Source: Ruthenibacterium sp. (GTDB taxonomy: Bacteria; Bacillota; Clostridia; Oscillospirales; Ruminococcaceae). From it: DNA of 64,000 bases. Shown here in pieces: positions 17,589 through 25,528 of the stretch. The notes below the pieces were generated by a model. That model was not told the DNA's origin. It searched no databases and saw only the letters and a list, made by a program, of their open reading frames with translations. Numbering within the stretch: position 1 is the first letter of the stretch; every line of letters begins with the position of its first letter. The position numbers and the translations under genes were made by a program. The stretch lies in assembly GCA_020025235.1 (NCBI GenBank), contig JAHHSL010000002.1, positions 46,002 through 110,001 of the forward strand, read 5' to 3'.

Positions 17589-18158
17589 ATGAATGTATAC
17601 GATTTTGACGGAACGATCTATGCCGGCGACAGCACGGTGGATTTCTTTTTGTATGCAGTAAAAAAGCATCCTTCTCTGCTTCGGTATGTTCCGCGGCAGG
17701 CGTATGGTTTTTTGATGTATGCGTGCAGAAGGATCGATAAAACACAGCTGAAAGAATACTTTTACAGTTTTTTGAAAGGTATTGACGCGCAAACGGAAGC
17801 AGCTTGCTTTTGGAAAACGCACGAGAAAAAAATCTACGGCTGGTACAAAGCGCAAAAGACGGGGCAGGATATCATAATTTCGGCTTCGCCGTTTTTTTTG
17901 CTGCAGCCTGTTTGTGAAGCAATGGGTGTTTGCAGAGTGATCGCATCCGGGGTAGACGAAAAAACGGGAAAAGCAACCGGTGCAAACTGCCGCGGTGAGG
18001 AAAAGGTGCGCCGTCTTTGGCAGGAGTATCAGGTGGATGAAATCGATCGGTTTTATTCCGATTCCAATTCCGACCTGCCGCTTGCACGCCTTGCAAAGCA
18101 CCCATATCGCGTGAAAAACGGGATCCCGCAGCCGTGGAACCCGGCAGACAGCCGATAA
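17589..18158 (+). CDS. HAD-IB family phosphatase
   Basis: 189 residues. HAD motif I MNVYDFDGTIYAGDST (DxDGT nucleophile/acid at residues 5-7), motif II Ser in IISASPF, Lys in GEEKVRRL, and motif III SDSNSDLPL. Subclass IB (PSP/SerB-like) cap region between. Cytoplasmic. In this operon it may dephosphorylate polyprenyl-phosphoryl-5-phosphoribose, a step done by a PAP2-like enzyme in mycobacteria. This is inferred from the neighbouring DPPR-like UbiA gene. Serine or other small phosphates are alternatives. Confidence 0.8.
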   Translation: MNVYDFDGTIYAGDSTVDFFLYAVKKHPSLLRYVPRQAYGFLMYACRRIDKTQLKEYFYSFLKGIDAQTEAACFWKTHEKKIYGWYKAQKTGQDIIISASPFFLLQPVCEAMGVCRVIASGVDEKTGKATGANCRGEEKVRRLWQEYQVDEIDRFYSDSNSDLPLARLAKHPYRVKNGIPQPWNPADSR

Positions 18159-18231
18159 GGCAGATCACACATGCGGCGAAAAGAACGGCAAAAACGAATC
18201 TGCGCATCCAAGACAGGAAAGGAAGGGTCTT

Positions 18232-18660
18232 ATGAAGATCATGGCAGTCGATTACGGGGATTCCCGCACCGGCATCGCGGTGTGTGATAAAACGGAGTTT
18301 CTGGCAGCTCCGGTCGGAATCATCAAAGAGAAAAATATGTTCAAGGTGGCGGATAAGATCATTGAAGCGCTGAAGGAGCAGCAGGCGGAAATGATCGTGC
18401 TGGGTCTGCCCAAAAATATGGACGGCACCGAGGGTGCACGCGCGCAGAAAAGCCGCAAGCTGGCAGAACGCCTGCGCACCATGACAGAAGTGCCGGTAGA
18501 AATGTGGGATGAACGCCAGACGACGATCACCGCGGCGGGCATCCTTTCGGAAAACGGCACGTTCGGCAAAAAACGCAAAGAGGTGCTGGACGCCGTGGCG
18601 GCGACCGTCATTTTGGAAAGCTATATGGCGTACCGGAAGAACACCGGGAAAAATCAATAA
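18232..18660 (+). CDS. ruvX: Holliday junction resolvase-like RuvX (YqgF)
   Basis: 142 residues of RNase H-like YqgF/RuvX fold: MKIMAVDYGDSRTGIAVCD (first catalytic Asp), IVLGLPKNMDGTEG, WDERQTT (catalytic Glu region) and DAVAATVILE with the last Asp. The family is implicated in Holliday-junction resolution and 16S rRNA 5' maturation. GGAAAGGAAGGG precedes the ATG. In Bacillus ruvX (yrrK) lies next to a DUF1292 gene (yrzB). Here the DUF1292 gene is 3.1 kb away, beyond three - strand genes. A bidirectional terminator follows. Confidence 0.94.
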   Translation: MKIMAVDYGDSRTGIAVCDKTEFLAAPVGIIKEKNMFKVADKIIEALKEQQAEMIVLGLPKNMDGTEGARAQKSRKLAERLRTMTEVPVEMWDERQTTITAAGILSENGTFGKKRKEVLDAVAATVILESYMAYRKNTGKNQ

Positions 18661-18662
18661 AA

Positions 18663-18698
18663 GGAACGCCCCCGATGTGCTTCGGGGGCGTTCCTTTT
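18663..18698. terminator. Bidirectional terminator between ruvX and DUF3842 gene
   Basis: GGAACGCCCCCGA pairs with TCGGGGGCGTTCC, with TTTT on the + strand and AAAA before it, so it can stop both converging transcripts. Confidence 0.88.
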
Positions 18699-18705
18699 AT
18701 AGCAG

Positions 18706-19113
18706 TCACAGCAGGCTGCAGATCAGCTGCACGGCGTCGCCGATATATTCGGCAAGCGGTTTTTCCGGCAGGCCGGCAATATGTGCACCGCACTTGCTTA
18801 CGGGGATCAGCACCTTCTGTGCGGGGCTTTCCGCCACGGCGCACGCCATTGCGGGGCTGCATTCCCCCAGCATGCTGTTCGCCATGACAAGCCCGATCGG
18901 CCCTGCCAGGATCTGCGCGCGTGCCGCGTTCACGATCACGGCGTTTTCACCCGTTGCACCGGCGCTTGCCCCGGCCTTCAGCATGGCAGAGGTTGCGAGC
19001 GCATTGGTCCCGACCGCGACGATCTCGTTCTGTACACCGGCTGCACGCAGCGCGCCGATCAGCGCACGGCCGAAGCCGCCGCCCTGTCCGTCGATCACAA
19101 CAATATCCAACAA
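18706..19113 (-). CDS. DUF3842 family protein
   Basis: 135 residues. Begins LDIVVIDGQGGGFGRALIGAL, a glycine-rich nucleotide-binding-like loop, followed by VAVGTNALATSAMLKAGA and GPIGLVMANSMLGE, the pattern of the DUF3842 family found in Clostridia. Function unknown. TTG at 19113 is chosen because AAGGAGG lies five to six bases upstream; no ATG fits. It starts 10 bases after the cls stop and is probably co-transcribed with it. Confidence 0.8.
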   Translation of the reverse strand: MLDIVVIDGQGGGFGRALIGALRAAGVQNEIVAVGTNALATSAMLKAGASAGATGENAVIVNAARAQILAGPIGLVMANSMLGECSPAMACAVAESPAQKVLIPVSKCGAHIAGLPEKPLAEYIGDAVQLICSLL

Positions 19114-19123
19114 TGGTTCCTCC

Positions 19124-20662
19124 TTACAGAAGCGGCGCAAAAAAGCGCATGAAAATCTGGGCAAATACCTTATACAGCGGAATGTGCTGTGTTTGTTCCA
19201 GCGTTACCTCGTGACATTCCTGCATCACGGCACGGATGTCATCCAGAACGTTCTGCACGATCGCCCCGCCGTAGAAGGCGCAGCAGTTTTCAAAATGCAG
19301 ATACAGGCTGCGGAAATCGAGATTGGCTGTGCCCACGACAGCCTCCCGGTCATCGCTGACGAACATCTTCGCATGCATAAAGCCCGGCGTATATTCATAA
19401 ATATGAACACCGGCTTCCAAAAGGCGCGGATAATAGCTCTGCGTTACCTGATAGACAAAGAACTTGTCCGGAATACCGGGCGTCAGGATGCGCACGTCCA
19501 CGCCGCTTTTGGCGGCAAGGCACAGCGCAGTCATCAGTTCGTTGTCGATGATGAGATACGGCGTTGTGATGTACACATACCGGCGCGCGCGGCGGATGAT
19601 GTTGATGTAGGCGTTTTCGCAGACGATCTCGCTGTCCAGCGGGGAATCGCAGTAGGGCTGCACATACCCTTGTGCCGGAACGGCACATTCGCAGCGGTAG
19701 GCCTCATAATTGCTTTTGGTTCCGGCAACGTAGTCCCACATCGTCAGGAACGAAACCGTCAGGGAATACACGGCGCTGCCTTCCAGCTTTACCGCGGTAT
19801 CCTTCCACACGCCGCAGCGCAGCTTCTGGTTGATGTATTCATCGGCAAAGTTGATGCCGCCGGTGAAGCCGACGCGCCCGTCGATCACGGCGATTTTGCG
19901 GTGATCGCGGTGGTTGAACATCTTGTAATCGGAAACGTGAATAGAAAAGTGCAGCGGATTGAAGGCGCGGCACTGGATCCCCATGCGGCAGAGCTGCGCG
20001 TCATAATCATCGGGCAGCGTGAACATGGAACCGAAGCCGTCGTAAATCACCCGAACATCCACGCCTGCGGCAGATTTTTCGCGCAGAATGGCAAGGATCG
20101 GGTCCCACATCTGTCCTTCTTCCACAATGAAATATTCCAGAAAAATATATTTTTCTGCTTTGCGCAGTTCGGACAGAAACGCGGGAAGAAAATCTTCGCC
20201 CATGGGGTAATATTCCGTGCGGGTGCCGCTGTAAACGGGCGCGGCGGCGTAATTGCGCAGATATTCGACACTGCGGCGGAAACCGGGTTCTTCCTGATAC
20301 AGCGCCTGCGTGACGGCGGGGTCCTGCCGGAAGGCGCACGCGGCATCTTTTTCCATTTGCTCCAGCTGGCGGGCGCGCTTGGGTGGGATGCCATGGCGCC
20401 CCCACCACAGATAGCACAGCGGCCCGGTGACCGGCATGGCCACCACGATCAGAAGCCACATGATCTTATAGGCGGGGTTGATATTATTGCGTTCGACGAC
20501 TGCGATGATCACAAGTGCGCTGACAAGCGTGATGATGATGTATGCAACCGTGCCCGCGCGGCGGAATATCAGCATCAGCCATGCAAAAATACCCAGCTGA
20601 CACGCGATGAGAACGCCGAATAAAAACGTGTGGGAAAGAAGAAAACGATGCAGCTTTTTCAT
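19124..20662 (-). CDS. cls: Cardiolipin synthase
   Basis: 512 residues. Two N-terminal transmembrane helices (about 8-32 and 38-82), then two phospholipase-D domains with HKD motifs: HRDHRKIAVID at about residue 251-261 and HAKMFVSD near 430, each followed by a Gly/Asn segment (GFTGGINFAD, VVGTANLD). Bacterial ClsA-type enzymes make cardiolipin from two phosphatidylglycerols in the membrane. Length is standard. The DUF3842 gene lies immediately downstream. Confidence 0.95.
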   Translation of the reverse strand: MKKLHRFLLSHTFLFGVLIACQLGIFAWLMLIFRRAGTVAYIIITLVSALVIIAVVERNNINPAYKIMWLLIVVAMPVTGPLCYLWWGRHGIPPKRARQLEQMEKDAACAFRQDPAVTQALYQEEPGFRRSVEYLRNYAAAPVYSGTRTEYYPMGEDFLPAFLSELRKAEKYIFLEYFIVEEGQMWDPILAILREKSAAGVDVRVIYDGFGSMFTLPDDYDAQLCRMGIQCRAFNPLHFSIHVSDYKMFNHRDHRKIAVIDGRVGFTGGINFADEYINQKLRCGVWKDTAVKLEGSAVYSLTVSFLTMWDYVAGTKSNYEAYRCECAVPAQGYVQPYCDSPLDSEIVCENAYINIIRRARRYVYITTPYLIIDNELMTALCLAAKSGVDVRILTPGIPDKFFVYQVTQSYYPRLLEAGVHIYEYTPGFMHAKMFVSDDREAVVGTANLDFRSLYLHFENCCAFYGGAIVQNVLDDIRAVMQECHEVTLEQTQHIPLYKVFAQIFMRFFAPLL

Positions 20663-20764
20663 GCCGTACCATCCTTTTTATAATCAGATACACATGCAGT
20701 ATAGCATATTCCGTGCCGAAAAGATAGCACGCAGGCGGGAAACGCCCGCAGCAGGCAAAGCGGA

Positions 20765-20805
20765 AAAGAAAAAAGCAGCGCCCTGCATCGGTGCAGGAAC
20801 GCTGC
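20765..20805 (-). terminator. Terminator of cyclophilin lipoprotein gene
   Basis: Read on the - strand, GCAGCG / CGCTGC closes a stem with inner CCTGCA / TGCAGG pairing, followed by six T. Confidence 0.75.
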
Positions 20806-20830
20806 CTTTGGCTTGAATGAAGTTTTGGTG

Positions 20831-21571
20831 TTATTCTGCCGGGGCGGCGGAATACGTTCCGACCGTGATGCTGTTGATGATGACGTCCTCTTCCGGTACT
20901 TCGTCATCGCCGCAGTCCACGGCGGCAATTGCGTCCACAACGTCCATGCCGCTGTACACCTGCGCAAACACGGTATCCAGGTTATCCAGATACGGCACGC
21001 CGCCCACGGCGCGGTATGCATCCACAACTTCCTGACGCACGCCGTTGCTCAAAAGGGTATCGCCGATTTCCTTATCGACGGAATTCTGCGCGCTTTGCAC
21101 GATGTAAAGCTGGCTGAGATTGCCGCCGTCGCCGCTGCGGGGATGCGCAAAGGCGACCGCACCGCTGTAATGATGCAGCTGATCGGAAATCTCGTTCGGA
21201 AAATCCCTGCCGTTCCAAATGGAATCCCCGCCGCAGCCGGTTTTGGTTGCGTCCCCGGTCTGGATCAGAAAGCCTTCCACAACACGGTGAAAGGAAAGCC
21301 CGTCGTAATAGCCGTCCTGTGCAAGACCGGTAAAGTTTTCCACCGCCATGGGGGCAAGCTCCGGATACAGGATGATCGAAATATCCCCCATGGAAGTGGA
21401 GATCGTGGCAATGGGGTCGCCCTCTTGCGGCGAAACGAACTGAAGCTCATTGAGCCCTTCAGGACGGGTGCGATGCTTTGAACCCGAGGCAATGCTTCCG
21501 TCTGCACAGCCCGAAATCAGAATACACAGGGACGCTGCAAGGCAGCAGATCCGTAAAAATTGCTTTTTCAC
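20831..21571 (-). CDS. Peptidyl-prolyl cis-trans isomerase lipoprotein (cyclophilin type)
   Basis: 246 residues. Signal peptide with lipobox LISGC (Cys about residue 22), then a cyclophilin domain from about 55: FHRVVEGFLIQTGD carries the catalytic Arg and the substrate-pocket residues. Clostridial cyclophilin lipoproteins act outside the membrane on secreted-protein folding. The usual GTNGSQFFI loop is here GDGGNLSQLYIVQ, somewhat divergent. Monocistronic, with its own terminator. Confidence 0.9.
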   Translation of the reverse strand: MKKQFLRICCLAASLCILISGCADGSIASGSKHRTRPEGLNELQFVSPQEGDPIATISTSMGDISIILYPELAPMAVENFTGLAQDGYYDGLSFHRVVEGFLIQTGDATKTGCGGDSIWNGRDFPNEISDQLHHYSGAVAFAHPRSGDGGNLSQLYIVQSAQNSVDKEIGDTLLSNGVRQEVVDAYRAVGGVPYLDNLDTVFAQVYSGMDVVDAIAAVDCGDDEVPEEDVIINSITVGTYSAAPAE

Positions 21572-21697
21572 AAACGGTTCCTCCTATATTGAGGGAATAT
21601 GCCCGAAAAGAAAAATCGGGAACTGAATCTGATTTATTTTATTATACACAAACCGCACCGAAAAGAAGTGAATGAACTGTAAATTTGTATCCACTAC

Positions 21698-21726
21698 TTG
21701 ACGGGAGTGTGCAGATTGGGTACAAT
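21698..21726 (+). promoter_or_regulatory. Promoter of DUF1292 gene
   Basis: TTGACG, 17-base spacer, TACAAT, 45 bases before the start codon. Confidence 0.75.
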
Positions 21727-21770
21727 AAAAACAGAAACGAAATCCGACCGAATGAAGGAGGTCAGTTCCA

Positions 21771-22091
21771 ATGTCCCAGGATGAACAGTTTGACGACTAC
21801 ACCCCGGATATTATCACCCTTTGCAATGATGAGGGCGAAGAATTCAAGTTTGAAGTGATCGACGCTGCCGATTTTAATGATACACGCTATCTTGCCGTTG
21901 TTCCGTATGCAGATACCGCTGCAGAACGTCTGGAAGAGGATGCGAACATCATCCTGATGCGCGTAAGCGAAGAGGACGGCGAAGAATATCTGGACGTTGT
22001 GGAAGATGACGAAGAACTGCTGGAAGTGGGCGATATGTTTGCCGCCCGTCTGCGGGATCTGTTCGATATCGATCTGAACGACCTGAAATAA
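21771..22091 (+). CDS. DUF1292 family protein (YrzB-like)
   Basis: 106 residues, very acidic. Pattern DIITLCNDEGEEFKFEVID...ARYLAVVPY-like core matches DUF1292. Unknown function, conserved in Firmicutes next to ruvX and alaS. GAAGGAGG precedes the ATG. A structured RNA and its terminator follow directly. Confidence 0.88.
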   Translation: MSQDEQFDDYTPDIITLCNDEGEEFKFEVIDAADFNDTRYLAVVPYADTAAERLEEDANIILMRVSEEDGEEYLDVVEDDEELLEVGDMFAARLRDLFDIDLNDLK

Positions 22092-22121
22092 TTTTGCCAC
22101 AGCCTGCGCTGTGCGATTTGA

Positions 22122-22348
22122 TGTGCCATATATTAATCCTACTAATCACCTAAAGGGAGCCCGGAGTCCTTGTGAGGGGATTGCAGACCTCCCGCTTAGC
22201 GCTGCTAGGGCGCGGCGGACGAAGGGAGCGTGAAACTCCGGCAGGGCACCCACCTGCCATAAAGGTAGGTTTTGGTGTGGCACAGACGGCAGGGCAGGTT
22301 TGTATAAAAAAAGAGAGCATGTGCTTTTTGCAAAGCACATGCTTTTTT
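22122..22348 (+). ncRNA. ssrS: Structured RNA, probable 6S RNA
   Basis: Non-coding segment between the DUF1292 gene and a convergent HAD gene. A rod-like fold is visible: closing stem TGTGCCA (22122) / TGGCACA (22278), a large central bubble, an inner stem CCGGAGT (22161) / ACTCCGG (22235), and GC-rich apical helices. The 3' side of the bubble carries a small hairpin, ACCTGCC / GGTAGGT (22252-22270). Length about 165-190, an open central bubble and a 3' bubble hairpin are features of 6S RNA, which binds the housekeeping RNA polymerase. A strong terminator ends it at 22348. Identity rests on architecture only. Confidence 0.6.
22317..22348 (+). terminator. Terminator of structured RNA
   Basis: GCATGTGCTTT pairs with AAAGCACATGC around TTGC, followed by six T. 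Confidence 0.92.
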
Positions 22349-22361
22349 GTTTGCCGTTTTC

Positions 22362-22394
22362 AAAAAATGCCCTCCGGCTTTGCGCCGAAGGGCA
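22362..22394 (-). terminator. Terminator of HAD hydrolase gene
   Basis: Read on the - strand, TGCCCTTCGGC / GCCGGAGGGCA stem followed by six T. Confidence 0.82.
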
Positions 22395-22450
22395 GATGTC
22401 TTTTATAAACGCATCCGGTTTTCCGCAAATCCAAAGATTTTGTTGAAAAC

Positions 22451-23116
22451 TCAAGCGCCTGCAAAATCGTCCGCAAGAATGATGCGGGGCAGCTCCTGCA
22501 GAGAGCCGATCACCACAGCGCCGGTTTCGGCAAGCGTTTCGCGCAGCTGATGCCCGCCTGCAAACAGCACGCAGGAAACGCCCAAGGCCTGTGCTACCTC
22601 AAAATCGTGTACGCTGTCCCCGATCATCACGGTACGCGCGGGGTTTTGTCCGCTTTCACGCAGCCATGCAAGGCCGATTTCCGTCTTGCTTTTGGCGTAA
22701 ATGTCCGAAAGCCCCACAAGCGTATCAAAATAAGGCGTAAGGCTGTGATGTACAACATGGCTTTGCAGAAGCTCTTTTTCCGATGCCGAAAGAATGACCT
22801 GCCGCAGCCCGCGCTGACGGAACAGGGAAAGCACGCTGCGCGCATGATCCTGCAGGGCACAGGAAAGGCTCTGCGGCGCGTACAGCTGCATGTATTCTTT
22901 GGAAAGCACGCAATAGGGGGTGCGCGTAAAATCGAAGCCTGCGCGCTCGTAGTAGCGCTCGATCGGGAACCCGAAGATACCGCGGTATTCCTGCAGGCCG
23001 GATACCGGCGCATAGCCGTAGCGTGTGAGCATCGTGTTCAGCAGATCGACACACAGCTCCACGTCATTCAGCAGTGTGCCGTTCCAATCCCAAAGAATGG
23101 TATCATACAAAGCCAT
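22451..23116 (-). CDS. HAD family hydrolase, phosphoglycolate-phosphatase-like
   Basis: 221 residues. HAD motif I WDWNGTLLND (a DxN variant: the second Asp is Asn), motif II ILSASEKE, Lys in AKSKTEIG, motif III MIGDSVHDFEVA. The helical cap inserted after motif I is of the Gph/beta-phosphoglucomutase type. Many clostridial Gph-like proteins have WDWNGTL. Substrate unknown; a small-molecule phosphatase is likely. AAGGAG lies 11 bases upstream of the ATG. queT is 30 bases upstream on the same strand. Confidence 0.85.
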   Translation of the reverse strand: MALYDTILWDWNGTLLNDVELCVDLLNTMLTRYGYAPVSGLQEYRGIFGFPIERYYERAGFDFTRTPYCVLSKEYMQLYAPQSLSCALQDHARSVLSLFRQRGLRQVILSASEKELLQSHVVHHSLTPYFDTLVGLSDIYAKSKTEIGLAWLRESGQNPARTVMIGDSVHDFEVAQALGVSCVLFAGGHQLRETLAETGAVVIGSLQELPRIILADDFAGA

Positions 23117-23145
23117 GAAGCGAAAAACTCCTTCAAAAAAAGACG

Positions 23146-23670
23146 TCAGTCAAACCAGCGGCGCAGCGCGGGCTTCTTTTCGATGAAGCGGATCATCGGC
23201 AGACCCAGCACGCAGCAGGAGATGAACTGTCCCAAACCGACGCTTGCCGCATGGAACAAAAAGCCGGTCAGGCTGCGCGGGCCGAATGCCCAGGTAAGCT
23301 CGGCACCGACCACAACGGCGTTGAACAGGATCGGCGGAACGGCGGCAAGAAGGGGCAGCCCTACTGTGCGCACCTGTGCCAGATAGCGGGTGGTAAGTGC
23401 GGCCAGCAGTGTTGCAGCCGTGCCGAACAGGATGTCCAGCGCGCCGAGGACGTTGGCCCCAGTGAATACGCCGACAAGGTTTGTCAGAAAGCAGCCGAGC
23501 GTAACGCCGATGACGGCGTCCGGCGTCAGCACGGGCAGAAGTGTCAGCGCTTCGCTTACGCGCACCTGAACGGTCGAAAAGGTGATCGGCGCCAGCGCAA
23601 GGCTGATCGCGGCGTACAGCGCGGCAATCAAGGCACAGCGCACGAGGGTGTGAGTGTTCGTCTTTTTCAT
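23146..23670 (-). CDS. queT: QueT-type queuosine precursor transporter
   Basis: 174 residues, about five to six membrane helices. The motif QVRVSEALTLLPVLTPDAVIGVTLGCFLTNL is cut here to its hallmarks: VRVSEAL and GCFLTNL, typical of QueT (COG4708), the membrane component of an ECF-type transporter for preQ0/preQ1. I prefer ATG 23670 because GGAG is eight bases before it. ATG 23676 would have only two bases of spacing. The ribosome site is part of a perfect hairpin (see 23679-23716), hinting at translational control. Confidence 0.9.
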   Translation of the reverse strand: MKKTNTHTLVRCALIAALYAAISLALAPITFSTVQVRVSEALTLLPVLTPDAVIGVTLGCFLTNLVGVFTGANVLGALDILFGTAATLLAALTTRYLAQVRTVGLPLLAAVPPILFNAVVVGAELTWAFGPRSLTGFLFHAASVGLGQFISCCVLGLPMIRFIEKKPALRRWFD

Positions 23671-23678
23671 ATTCATTT

Positions 23679-23716
23679 CTCCGGCGGCTGTATTTTATCC
23701 TGCTCGGTGCCGCCGG
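23679..23716 (-). promoter_or_regulatory. Hairpin sequestering the queT ribosome site
   Basis: On the - strand CCGGCGGC (23716-23709) pairs perfectly with GCCGCCGG (23688-23681), whose last bases are part of GGAG. The loop is 20 bases. A second perfect hairpin CCGCATC / GATGCGG lies just upstream (about 23734-23750). This arrangement could be the expression platform of a ligand-responsive leader; no known preQ1 aptamer was recognised. Confidence 0.5.
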
Positions 23717-23883
23717 TCCGAGAGGGTGGTCCGCATCCGGGATGCGGCGGGCACAAAATTCAAAGGAAGGCGGAGCCTCCGAAGTTGCCCGACGGCATAA
23801 AACCGCTTTTTCCAGTATAGCATAAAAATAAGCGCGGCGCTATCCCCACATAGCGTGCAGGCTGTGCTTTTTTTCGCAGAAAA

Positions 23884-23918
23884 AGAAAAATCCCGCCTTT
23901 GCAAAAGCAAAAGCGGGA
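23884..23918 (-). terminator. Terminator of flavin reductase gene
   Basis: Read on the - strand, CCCGC-TTTGC / GCAAA-GCGGG stem followed by ATTTTTC. Confidence 0.75.
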
Positions 23919-23946
23919 AAAATGCATGTTCTGCACCGCAGAATGT

Positions 23947-24543
23947 TCAGCGGCGGCGCTGATCGTACTGCGGCTTTTTCTTCTTTTTGCGCACGGAAAA
24001 ACCGAAATCGCCGATTTTCCGGCCCAGTGCGAAATATTCGCCGTGGGCATAGGTGCAAAGGCCCGCCTTTGCAAGGCACAGCTTGTCGTTTTCGTCCAGA
24101 AGCTCCTCGTCGACATTCACGGCGACGATATCGGCGATGAACATATCATGCGTGCCGCCGAGCGGGACGATATCGGTAACACGGCATTCCAGATTGACCG
24201 GGCTTTCCCCGACAAGCGGGCACAAAACCTGCGAAGCGGCCAGCGCGGTGAGGTGCTGGGTTTCAAACTTGTTTTCGTTTCGGCCGCTTTTTACGCCGCA
24301 GTAATCAATTTTGCGCACCAAGGCAGTGGTGGGCAGATTGATGACAAATTCGCGGCTTTCGGAAATCAGTTCGTGGCTGTACCGTTCTTTGCGGATCGAA
24401 ACATAGGTTTTGGGCGGCTGGGTCTGAAGCATGCCCGTCCATGCGGCCGTCATAACGTTGGGCGCCTGCATTGTGCCGCAGCTGACGAGTACGGGCGGCA
24501 CCGGCGCGACAAGGGCGGAACCCTTCCAGATCTGTTTGCTCAT
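23947..24543 (-). CDS. Flavin reductase family protein
   Basis: 198 residues. FMN-binding split-barrel domain of the flavin reductase/HpaC-like group: VLVSCGT, NVMTAAWTGMLQTQPP (flavin contact loop), REFVINLPT, a GTHDMFIADI strand. C-terminus is very basic (VRKKKKKPQY). Members bind FMN and take part in redox reactions in anaerobes; partner unknown. The ATG overlaps the stop of the upstream glycosyltransferase gene by four bases (ATGA), indicating coupling. Confidence 0.85.
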   Translation of the reverse strand: MSKQIWKGSALVAPVPPVLVSCGTMQAPNVMTAAWTGMLQTQPPKTYVSIRKERYSHELISESREFVINLPTTALVRKIDYCGVKSGRNENKFETQHLTALAASQVLCPLVGESPVNLECRVTDIVPLGGTHDMFIADIVAVNVDEELLDENDKLCLAKAGLCTYAHGEYFALGRKIGDFGFSVRKKKKKPQYDQRRR

Positions 24544-25502
24544 TTGTTATCCTTTTCCATTGTCGTCTCGCTGATGATGAAGCGGGGACGGGATTTTGTT
24601 TCGTTGTAGATTTTGCCGATGTATTCGCCGATGACGCCGATGCTCAGAAGCTGCACGCCGCCGATGAAATAAACCGCACAGATCATGCTTGTCCAGCCCG
24701 TGACGGTGAAGCCGAAGATCTTGATGATCAGGGTGACGATGATCGCAAGGAAGCTGCAGGTGCTGACAAGGATGCCCAGCAGCGTGATCAGGCGCAGCGG
24801 CTTGACCGAAAGGCTGGTGATGCCGTCGAACGCAAAGGCAAGCATCTTTTTCAGCGGATAGTGGCTTTCGCCTGCAAGGCGTTCGGCGCGTTCATAATAC
24901 ACGCTGGAGGAACGGTAGCCCACCAAAGGGACAAGACCGCGCAAAAAGAGGTTTACCTCCTTGAACTGCGCAAGCCCTTCCAGAGCGCGCTTGGAAAGCA
25001 GGCGGTAATCGGCATGGTTGAACACGACGTCGGCACCCAGCATTTTCATCACGCGGTAGAAGCCTTCGGCCGTGGTGCGCTTGAACCAGGTGTCGGTATC
25101 GCGCTTGGAGCGAACGCCGTATACGACGTCCGAACCGCCGAGATATTCCTCGATCATGGCATCCATGGCGTTGATGTCGTCCTGTCCGTCGCAGTCGATC
25201 GAAATGGTGATATCGGCAAGATCCTTTGCCGTCATCAGGCCGGCAAGCAGTGCATTCTGATGCCCGCGGTTGCGCGAAAGGCAGACGCCGCAGAAATGCC
25301 CGTCGGTTTCGGCAAGCTCCTGAATGATCGCCCAGGTGCGGTCTTTGGAGCCATCGTTGACGAACATCACACGGCTTTCGTCGGAAATTTTTTGTGCGGC
25401 GGCAAGATCGGTGATCTTTTTCAGAAACATTCCGCTGGTTACCGGAAGAACCGCCTCTTCATTGTAGCAGGGAATGACAATGTACAAAACAGGTTTATCC
25501 AT
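24540..25502 (-). CDS. Family 2 glycosyltransferase with two C-terminal membrane helices (GtrB/DPM1-like)
   Basis: 320 residues. GT-A domain: YIVIPCYNEEAVLP, FVNDGSKDRTW, ISIDCDGQDD (DxD-like metal site), RSKRDTDTWFKR. Then two transmembrane helices near residues 235-260 and 270-295. This is the form of enzymes that load a hexose onto polyprenyl phosphate at the cytoplasmic face (GtrB, YkcC, DPM1). Sugar identity cannot be read. It could feed the GT-C-like protein at 14659, though it is not adjacent. ATGA overlap with the flavin reductase gene. Confidence 0.9.
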   Translation of the reverse strand: MDKPVLYIVIPCYNEEAVLPVTSGMFLKKITDLAAAQKISDESRVMFVNDGSKDRTWAIIQELAETDGHFCGVCLSRNRGHQNALLAGLMTAKDLADITISIDCDGQDDINAMDAMIEEYLGGSDVVYGVRSKRDTDTWFKRTTAEGFYRVMKMLGADVVFNHADYRLLSKRALEGLAQFKEVNLFLRGLVPLVGYRSSSVYYERAERLAGESHYPLKKMLAFAFDGITSLSVKPLRLITLLGILVSTCSFLAIIVTLIIKIFGFTVTGWTSMICAVYFIGGVQLLSIGVIGEYIGKIYNETKSRPRFIISETTMEKDNK

Positions 25503-25528
25503 GAAAATACCCCTTTCAGAAAGAAACG

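Noticed and set aside
18509..20623. 704-codon open frame on the + strand
   Set aside because: Runs through the end of ruvX, its terminator and antisense through DUF3842 and cls. No ribosome site.
22092..22360. SRP RNA, RNase P RNA or tmRNA in the DUF1292-HAD gap
   Set aside because: The SRP GGAAG / AGCAGCC loop, the RNase P GAGGAAAGTC block and a tmRNA tRNA-like end are all missing.
23717..23830. Class I preQ1 riboswitch
   Set aside because: An ACCCTCT string is present but the paired AGAGG strand and A-rich tail with ribosome site are not in the right arrangement.
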